A DNA stretch of 6,137 bases from JAMCRM01 sp041685075 (GTDB lineage Bacteria; Acidobacteriota; Terriglobia; Bryobacterales; Bryobacteraceae), in the NCBI GenBank assembly GCA_041685075.1, contig JAWLGN010000318.1, forward strand, positions 1-6,137. Reading direction: 5' to 3'. The stretch's first letter is position 1. The number at the start of each line of letters is the position of its first letter. Under the pieces are notes generated by a model. That model did no database searches, was not told the origin of the DNA, and saw only the letters and a program-made list of their open reading frames with translations. The translations under genes were made by a program, and so were the position numbers. Below are positions 1 to 4,540 of the stretch, piece after piece.

Positions 1-150
1 GGAAAAGACCGTGTGCATGTGGAGGTCGCACTTGAGCGTCCTGAACCCGGGCACATCGGGAACCGGCAGCGCGTCCCGCGTCTGCTGCTGCGCGGTTGCG
101 GGCGCGGCGATCAGGACCAGGCAGAGGAAAAAATACCGGACTGTCCGCAT
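1..150 (-). CDS. Exported PHP-domain phosphoesterase, N-terminal 50 residues only
   Basis: Partial gene: it starts at the ATG at 150-148 and runs off the left edge after 50 codons. Residues 1-21 look like a signal peptide: Arg2 and Arg5, a hydrophobic core FFLCLVLIAAPA, and a probable cleavage after the ATA of residues 18-20. The mature part begins with a short linker and then the segment TLKCDLHMHTVFS (residues 38-50). Its D-L-H-x-H-T core (His44, His46) is the first metal-binding motif of the PHP fold. PHP proteins are metal-dependent phosphoesterases. The linker plus motif resembles exported proteins annotated as Sb-PDE family phosphodiesterase, as I remember them, but the remaining metal ligands lie outside the window. 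The start is 33 bases past the stop of the 262-aa gene, with no Shine-Dalgarno but a TATTGT box 7 bases before the ATG. PHP membership is fairly sure; the substrate is unknown. Confidence 0.8.
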   Translation of the reverse strand, partial: MRTVRYFFLCLVLIAAPATAQQQTRDALPVPDVPGFRTLKCDLHMHTVFS

Positions 151-157
151 ACCGGAA

Positions 158-163
158 ACAATA
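158..163 (-). promoter_or_regulatory. -10-like box (TATTGT) just upstream of the PHP gene
   Basis: Read on the minus strand, TATTGT ends 7 bases before the ATG at 150. It fits the loose TANNNT form of a -10 element, so transcription could begin at or next to the ATG. No convincing -35 is seen 16-18 bases upstream. It matters mainly because this gene has no Shine-Dalgarno. A match this short could be chance. Confidence 0.2.
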
Positions 164-183
164 GCACCGCCGGGGCGCTACGG

Positions 184-972
184 CTACTGCTTCGGTTCCG
201 GTTTGGGTTGACCCTCTTCCAGTACGTCGCCGTACTTGATTACAGAGCGGCCTTCGAAGCGCTTGTAGTCTTCGTATTTCACCACCATCTTGATGCGCTG
301 CGGACCGGTTTGAAAGTGCAGCGTATCGTTAGCGAAGGTGTAGACCGGGAACCAGTATTGTCCGTCGATCTGTTGCCGGTAGGTCTCGAATTTGGGGAAC
401 TGGTTGTCGGAGCCCTTCTTCAGCAGCCCCACGCCCTTGCCGTAGGTCTTCACGATCTGGAGGTCGCGGTCGTCCACCCAGATCTGCCCCTCGAAATAGC
501 GCTTGCCCTTCTCCATCTTCTTGGGCTTCACGGCGAAGACGTAGCAGGGGATCTCATCGGCGTTCTGCTTGCCCAGGTAGCGGATGTCGTACTCGGGAAT
601 CTGGTTGGTGGTGAGCACGAACGGCTGCACGTGGCGCAGGTCCTGCTCGTCCTCCGGCGTCAGCAGCAGGTTGCGCAGCGTCGATACGGGCGCGTGCACG
701 ACCCACTCGGTGCGCGAGCCGTCGGGCGAGAAGATCACGTCCTCCACCAGGTGGAAGCGGCCGCGCGGCGTGCCGGAGGCGTCCAGTTCCTCGATGGTCA
801 CGGTCTGGCGATAGGTGTAGTTTTCCCGCGCCAGCGCGAACTCGGCCTCCTTGGCGGCGAACTGCCGGATCACCTCCTGGGGATCGATACTGCCGGCCTC
901 CGGTTTCGGCGCATCCAGGCTCCACAGCGGCAGGCCGGCGGCGAACAGGGCAGTCAGAGCCATTCGACGCAT
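184..972 (-). CDS. Exported protein of unknown function, LolA-like in character
   Basis: 262 residues, TAG stop at 186-184. The ATG at 972 is preceded by AGGAG ten bases away; a second ATG at codon 4 is possible. Residues 1-18 are basic then hydrophobic (RRMALTALFAAGLPLW), a plausible but imperfect signal peptide with no clear Ala-X-Ala site and no lipobox cysteine. The rest alternates charged and aromatic residues, as in a beta-rich periplasmic protein: NYTYRQTVTIEEL (51-63), then a core with CYVFAVKPKKMEKGKRYFEG (143-162), WVDDRDLQIVKTYGKG (165-180) and YRQQIDGQYWFPVYT (198-212). The order 'X-V-x-P-K ... W-V-D ... L-x-I-V-K ... YWFP' recalls LolA/LolB-type outer-membrane lipoprotein-sorting folds, and similar proteins are common as hypotheticals in Acidobacteriota (memory). 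The C-terminus is Pro/Lys/Gln-rich. There are no recognisable catalytic residues. It sits 28 bases after the dehydrogenase and 33 before the PHP gene. The gene is sure, the function is not. Confidence 0.85.
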   Translation of the reverse strand: MRRMALTALFAAGLPLWSLDAPKPEAGSIDPQEVIRQFAAKEAEFALARENYTYRQTVTIEELDASGTPRGRFHLVEDVIFSPDGSRTEWVVHAPVSTLRNLLLTPEDEQDLRHVQPFVLTTNQIPEYDIRYLGKQNADEIPCYVFAVKPKKMEKGKRYFEGQIWVDDRDLQIVKTYGKGVGLLKKGSDNQFPKFETYRQQIDGQYWFPVYTFANDTLHFQTGPQRIKMVVKYEDYKRFEGRSVIKYGDVLEEGQPKPEPKQ

Positions 973-982
973 AGTTCCCTCT

Positions 983-987
983 CTCCT
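983..987 (-). promoter_or_regulatory. Shine-Dalgarno AGGAG for the 262-aa gene
   Basis: AGGAG lies 10 bases before the ATG at 972, followed by a purine-rich AGAGGGAA stretch that could pair as well. It supports the first of the two candidate ATGs (codons 1 and 4) as the start. It lies in the 28-base gap after the dehydrogenase stop. Confidence 0.6.
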
Positions 988-1000
988 GATTATGACGCAG

Positions 1001-2155
1001 TCACCTCGCGAGCAGTTTCCGCGCGATGGTCAGCAACTGTATGTTGCTGGTGCCCTCGTAGATGCGCCCGATCTTGACGTCGCGGTAAAGCTTCTCCACC
1101 GGGAAGTCCCGGGTGATCCCCACCCCGCCGTGCACTTCGATGGCTTTGGAGGCGATTTTTTCCGCCACCTCCGAGGCATACCACTTGGCCATGGCGGCTT
1201 CGGCGACGAACTCCTCGCCCGCGTCGCGCCGGCGCGCGGCGTTGTAAACCAGCAGCCGCGCGGCCTCCAGTTCCGTCGCCATCACCGCCAAATCCCGCTG
1301 CACCATCTGGAAATCCGCGATGGGCCTGCCGAACTGCTTGCGCTGCTGCGCGTAGACCAGGGCATGGTCCAACGCCCCGCGCGCCAGCCCCACCATCTGG
1401 GCCCCGATGCCAATGCGCCCTTCGTTCAGGGTCTCGATGGCGATCTTGTACCCCTGGCCGGGCTCCCCCAACACGTTCTCTGCCGGCACCCGGCAGCCCT
1501 CCAGCAGCAACTCGCAGGTGGAAGAGGCGCGCAGCCCCAGCTTGTCCTCTTTTTTACCCACTGCGAACCCCGGAAGAGCGCGCTCCACGAGAAACGCGGT
1601 GATCCCCCGATGTCCCGCCGCCGGGTCGGCGTTGGCGAAGAGCAGGAACAGCCCCGCTTCCGCTCCGTTCGAGATCCACAGCTTGCGCCCGCTGAGCAGG
1701 TAGGAGCCGCTCTCCTCGACCGCCCGCGTGGCCATGGAGAAGGCATCCGACCCCGCGCCCGCCTCCGAGAGCGCGTACGCCCCCACGGTATCGGCCGCCA
1801 AGCGCGGCAGATACCGCAGCTTCTGCTCCGGCGAGCCCCAACGCAGGATGGCGTTGTTGACGAGCGTGTTCTGCACATCCACCACCACCCCCGCCGAGGG
1901 GTCCACCGCGGATAGCTCCTCCACCGCCAGCACGCACTGGAAAAAGCTGCCCCCCTGCCCCCCGTACTGCTCCGGGATTTCGATCCCCATCAGGCCGAGC
2001 TGGAAGAACTGCTCGATGAGTTCCCGCCGGAACTCCGCCGCCTCGTCCATCTGGCGCACCAGAGGCGAGATCTCATCGCGCGCGAACCTCCGCACGGTGG
2101 AGCGGAAGAACTGTTCCTCTTCGGTCAGGGACGTGAGCGGCAGCGGAGCCATCAT
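1001..2155 (-). CDS. Acyl-CoA dehydrogenase, short/branched-chain type
   Basis: 384 residues, full family length. This FAD enzyme makes the alpha,beta double bond in acyl-CoA thioesters and passes electrons to ETF, in the cytoplasm. The helical N-domain starts at LTEEEQFFRS (10-19). ALSEAGAGSDAFS (128-140) is the first family signature, with the flavin-contacting WISN at 160-163. The second signature starts at Glu340 (EVHGGVGITRD) and continues to Asp359. IYEGTSNIQ (365-373) carries the catalytic base, Glu367. Segments such as GLRASSTC (207-214), LNEGRIGIGAQM (243-254), LEAARLLVYNAAR (296-308) and FPVEKLYRDVKIG (351-363) match human ACADSB closely as I recall it, pointing to 2-methylbutyryl/isobutyryl- or short-chain acyl-CoA. 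Two adjacent ATGs (2155 and 2152) compete; the open frame continues upstream but that part only shadows the PH gene. GGAAGGTGG lies 12 bases before the first ATG, a distant Shine-Dalgarno. It follows the PH gene by 22 bases. Confidence 0.95.
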   Translation of the reverse strand: MMAPLPLTSLTEEEQFFRSTVRRFARDEISPLVRQMDEAAEFRRELIEQFFQLGLMGIEIPEQYGGQGGSFFQCVLAVEELSAVDPSAGVVVDVQNTLVNNAILRWGSPEQKLRYLPRLAADTVGAYALSEAGAGSDAFSMATRAVEESGSYLLSGRKLWISNGAEAGLFLLFANADPAAGHRGITAFLVERALPGFAVGKKEDKLGLRASSTCELLLEGCRVPAENVLGEPGQGYKIAIETLNEGRIGIGAQMVGLARGALDHALVYAQQRKQFGRPIADFQMVQRDLAVMATELEAARLLVYNAARRRDAGEEFVAEAAMAKWYASEVAEKIASKAIEVHGGVGITRDFPVEKLYRDVKIGRIYEGTSNIQLLTIARKLLAR

Positions 2156-2177
2156 GCGGCTATTGTGCCACCTTCCG

Positions 2178-3104
2178 TCAGCCCTGTCCCCACGCGCGCC
2201 GCACTTCGGTGATGAACCGCTCCGGCTCCGGCGACCCGTAGAGCACCGGGGTGCCCTCGCCCTTGGGCGGCAGCAGCACGAGCTGCGTATCGCGCGCCCT
2301 GTACATCCGCACCTTCTCCCCGCTCGCCACGCGGAACCAGCCGGCGCTGTAGTTCGAGTTGGCGAAACCGTTGGTGCGGGCCGTGATCCGCCAGCGCGGC
2401 TCCGCCGCGGGGTCCACCACCCGGATAGCGCCGACATCTACAGCCTCGGCGCGCACGGTTACCGGGTAAAGACGGTCGTGAATCGTCAGGCTGTCCGAAG
2501 TGAGGGTGTAGCGCGGCGGGCCCGGCGAATAAACCAGCGCCAGGATACCTAGTCCAGCGGCAACCACCCCCACCCCGATGCCGACCCACGCCATCGGAGG
2601 CAGCTTTCTTGAAGCGCGCTCCGGCGGCGCCGGCGGGGGAACGTCAGGCGCGTACGGCGCGACGGTCGCCAGAAACGCCTCCACGTCGTCCGGGCTGAGG
2701 ACCACGGTTTCGAGAGCGCCCTCGACGATGACCGCCTTTTTCCGATCCGTCACGTACCAGCGCGCCGTCCCCAGCCCGCTGCGGAACAGCCCGTAGTAGC
2801 CGAAGACCCCGCCGCTGGCCCACAGCCGGATGGCGCGGCGCAGGTCGCCGGGTTCGGCGCGCCGCACCTTGCGCACGCCCTGGAGCGGGATGCGCACCTC
2901 GCCAGCCAGCCGCCGCACCACGATCGAACCCTCCGCCACGGCGTATCCGCGGGGCGCAAAGGCATAGGTGGCCAGCAGAATCGCCCCGGAGATGACGGCC
3001 ACGACGATGTTTTGAGAGATCACCGGCATGCCGGCAAGCAGCACGACCACCAGCGCCGTGATCACCTTTGCCGGCCCGTCCAACGAAACGGAGAATTCGC
3101 GCAT
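2178..3104 (-). CDS. Membrane protein with two tandem bacterial PH-like domains
   Basis: 308 residues; ATG at 3104 with AGGAG 8 bases upstream. Two hydrophobic segments (about 13-28 and 33-50) are followed by a soluble domain (52-148). This holds GSIVVRRLAGEVRIPLQGV and then SGGVFGYYGLFRSGLG...WYVTDRKKAVIVEG, the G-x-x-G-Y-Y-G-x-F...Y-x-T...V-x-V pattern of bacterial PH domains (bPH type). A Pro-rich linker (153-171, PPPAPPE) and a third hydrophobic segment (172-192, GIGVGVVAAGLGILALVY) lead to a second domain (198-304). That domain repeats the plan: DSLTIHDRLYPVTVRAEAV, then NGFANSNYSAGWFRVASGEKVRMYRARDTQLVLL, then a final helix RFITEVRRAW. The protein therefore looks like an internal duplication of 'membrane segment plus PH domain'. 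Such domains probably bind partners or lipids at the membrane; the role here is unknown. It lies between the hydrolase (11-base gap) and the dehydrogenase (22-base gap). The first PH domain is fairly sure, the second is an inference from the repeat. Confidence 0.85.
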   Translation of the reverse strand: MREFSVSLDGPAKVITALVVVLLAGMPVISQNIVVAVISGAILLATYAFAPRGYAVAEGSIVVRRLAGEVRIPLQGVRKVRRAEPGDLRRAIRLWASGGVFGYYGLFRSGLGTARWYVTDRKKAVIVEGALETVVLSPDDVEAFLATVAPYAPDVPPPAPPERASRKLPPMAWVGIGVGVVAAGLGILALVYSPGPPRYTLTSDSLTIHDRLYPVTVRAEAVDVGAIRVVDPAAEPRWRITARTNGFANSNYSAGWFRVASGEKVRMYRARDTQLVLLPPKGEGTPVLYGSPEPERFITEVRRAWGQG

Positions 3105-3112
3105 AGCTGCGG

Positions 3113-3117
3113 CTCCT
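3113..3117 (-). promoter_or_regulatory. Shine-Dalgarno of the PH gene, overlapping the hydrolase stop
   Basis: On the minus strand the sequence reads TAGGAGCCGCAGCTATG: the TAG that ends the hydrolase supplies the first bases of AGGAG, which stands 8 bases before the PH gene's ATG. Ribosomes finishing the hydrolase would therefore stand on this site, an arrangement typical of translational coupling. It also decides the PH start at 3104 over an upstream TTG in the same frame. Confidence 0.75.
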
Positions 3118-4504
3118 AACTGCCCGGAGGAGGAAATTGGCGCGCGGCGTCGTCCAAGACCAGCACCCAATCCGCGCCGAACCCCTGGGAAGGCGGCGCG
3201 AACTCCCGCGTGCCGCGGTTATCGAAGACGCCGACCTCTTCCGCCGCGCCGTTGCGCGGGTTGTACCACCAGGCCTTCAACCGCTCGCCCGAAATCTTCC
3301 CCAGGTTGACCGTGAAGGGCCGCCCCTGCGCGCTGTAGACGAACAGGTAGCCGTCCCCGCGGGTGGCGGCGATGTAATCGGCCCCTTCGAGCGGGGTGGC
3401 CAGGATCGACGGATCCGGCACCCTCGAAAGAAACGGGCGCGACTCGATCAGCGCGCGCGCGTGCCGCATCTGGTCCGCGCCCGGCCGGTGGATCGCCTCG
3501 TACCAGTAGAGCAGCGGGCCGTTCACCCCCCGCCGCCCCGGCGCGTACATCTGCCAAACCGAGTGATGCCCGTAGGTGTGGCCGAAGGCGCCTGAAAACA
3601 GGTCCCAGTAAGCGCGCTGCCGCACGTGCGCGTCGAAGGAGTAGCCGAACTCCCGGGCGCGGAAGGCCAGGGGGTGGTCTTCATAGAGCGGTTCCCCGTC
3701 CATCACCGGCTTTACGGGCGTGCGCGCGTAGTCGGCGGCGATGCGCGCCCAGCACTGCACCTTTTCCGCCAGCCCGTGGCCGGTCTGGTGCATGTTGAAG
3801 TCCAGCCACTCGTCGTTATGGAAGTGGGTGGAGGAGGTCTGGCCGCCCCGCGGGTGGAAGCTCATCAGGACGTCCCCGCCCGCGCCGCGGGTGATGCCGC
3901 GCGCCATGGCGCGCCATACTTCCGCGAAGCCCTCCACGTTGCGATCGCCGCCCAGCAGCCAGATGATTCCCTTGCTGCCGAAACGCTTCACCAGGAACTC
4001 GCCGTAGCCCTCGGCATTGGCCGCCGTCAGCACGCGGTCGCCGGGCTTATCGTCGGTGACCCAGCGCCCCCAGGTGGGCAGAAAGCCTATGTACAGGCCG
4101 CGCCGGTTGGCCTCGTCCACGATGAACTCCACGTGGTCCCAGTAGTCGTACTGCTCGGGATCGGCGGGATCGGAACCGGGGGTCACGGCAGGGCGCGAAG
4201 GATCGCGGTCGATGAACGGCAGGTCGCCCATGGCGTTCGGCACCCGCAACCCATCCAGCTCCGCCAGCGCCACCGCCTGGATCACGGTGTAGCGCTGGGC
4301 CGCGCGCTTTTCCAGGTACGCCACCGCCTGCTTGCGGTCCAGCCGGTGGAAGAGTTCCCACGCGGTATCGCCCAGATAGAAGAACGGCTTGCCGTCGGCC
4401 TGGACGAGAAAACGGCGATTCTCGCTCACCTTCAGGCGCGCGAGCGGCGCGGCGGCCAGGACGGCGGCCGAGGCCAGCGCCAGGGCGGCGAAAAGACTGC
4501 GCAT
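3116..4504 (-). CDS. Secreted apiosidase-like glycoside hydrolase (DUF4038 / GH140-like)
   Basis: 462 residues; ATG at 4504. Residues 1-19 form a signal peptide (LFAALALASAAVLAAA), so the enzyme acts outside the cytoplasm. The DUF4038-type TIM-barrel follows: a start at FLVQADGKPFFYLGDTAWELF (residues 32-52), YWDHVEFIVDEANRRGLYIGF (121-141), WLLGGDRNVEGF (182-193), MSFHPRGG (214-221), PVMDGEPLYE (266-275) and YGHHSVWQMY (311-320). In the GH140 apiosidase BT1012 the catalytic acid and nucleophile are, as I recall, an Asp and a Glu; Asp187 in GGDRN and Glu271 in DGEPLYE sit at the matching places. Residues 376-452 (DGYLFVYSAQGRPFTVNLGK ... WWYNPRNGAAEEVG) resemble the small beta domain Pfam calls 'putative collagen-binding domain of a collagenase', usual partner of DUF4038. 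The likely substrate is a plant or microbial polysaccharide side chain; apiose is only a family-based guess. It is 32 bases after the permease and has no good Shine-Dalgarno. Confidence 0.92.
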   Translation of the reverse strand: MRSLFAALALASAAVLAAAPLARLKVSENRRFLVQADGKPFFYLGDTAWELFHRLDRKQAVAYLEKRAAQRYTVIQAVALAELDGLRVPNAMGDLPFIDRDPSRPAVTPGSDPADPEQYDYWDHVEFIVDEANRRGLYIGFLPTWGRWVTDDKPGDRVLTAANAEGYGEFLVKRFGSKGIIWLLGGDRNVEGFAEVWRAMARGITRGAGGDVLMSFHPRGGQTSSTHFHNDEWLDFNMHQTGHGLAEKVQCWARIAADYARTPVKPVMDGEPLYEDHPLAFRAREFGYSFDAHVRQRAYWDLFSGAFGHTYGHHSVWQMYAPGRRGVNGPLLYWYEAIHRPGADQMRHARALIESRPFLSRVPDPSILATPLEGADYIAATRGDGYLFVYSAQGRPFTVNLGKISGERLKAWWYNPRNGAAEEVGVFDNRGTREFAPPSQGFGADWVLVLDDAARQFPPPGS

Positions 4505-4512
4505 CGTCTGAT

Positions 4513-4540
4513 ATGATAGCCCAACCGGCTGCCGCGTCAC
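4513..4540 (-). promoter_or_regulatory. Possible promoter before the hydrolase (GTGACG-16-TATCAT)
   Basis: On the minus strand TATCAT (4518-4513) is one base from the TATAAT consensus, and GTGACG (4540-4535) matches TTGACA at four of six positions with a 16-base spacer. The -35-like part overlaps the permease stop codon. A start about 7 bases after the box would be near 4506, only two bases before the ATG. This is the only AT-rich patch in the neighbourhood. The match is modest, and most gaps in GC-rich DNA give some hit. Confidence 0.25.

Noticed and set aside
989..994. CATAAT box in the gap before the 262-aa gene as a promoter.
   Set aside because: No -35 is found at a usable distance, and a transcript starting from it would remove or truncate the good Shine-Dalgarno at 983-987.
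13..1077. Plus-strand open frame of 354 codons opposite the 262-aa gene.
   Set aside because: It is a Leu/Val/His-rich mirror of the minus-strand gene with no recognisable domain; the minus-strand product has a coherent exported-protein composition and a Shine-Dalgarno.
851..1915. Plus-strand open frame of 354 codons opposite the dehydrogenase.
   Set aside because: It is antisense to a clear acyl-CoA dehydrogenase and is His/Pro/Arg-rich without motifs.
2156..2437. N-terminal extension of the acyl-CoA dehydrogenase to 2437.
   Set aside because: The added 94 residues are Arg/Ser/Cys-rich low-complexity sequence lying over the PH gene in another frame; the family N-domain begins right after the ATGs at 2155/2152.
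3105..3170. Upstream TTG start for the PH gene, adding 22 residues inside the hydrolase.
   Set aside because: The added residues look like shadow sequence, and AGGAG stands correctly before the ATG at 3104.
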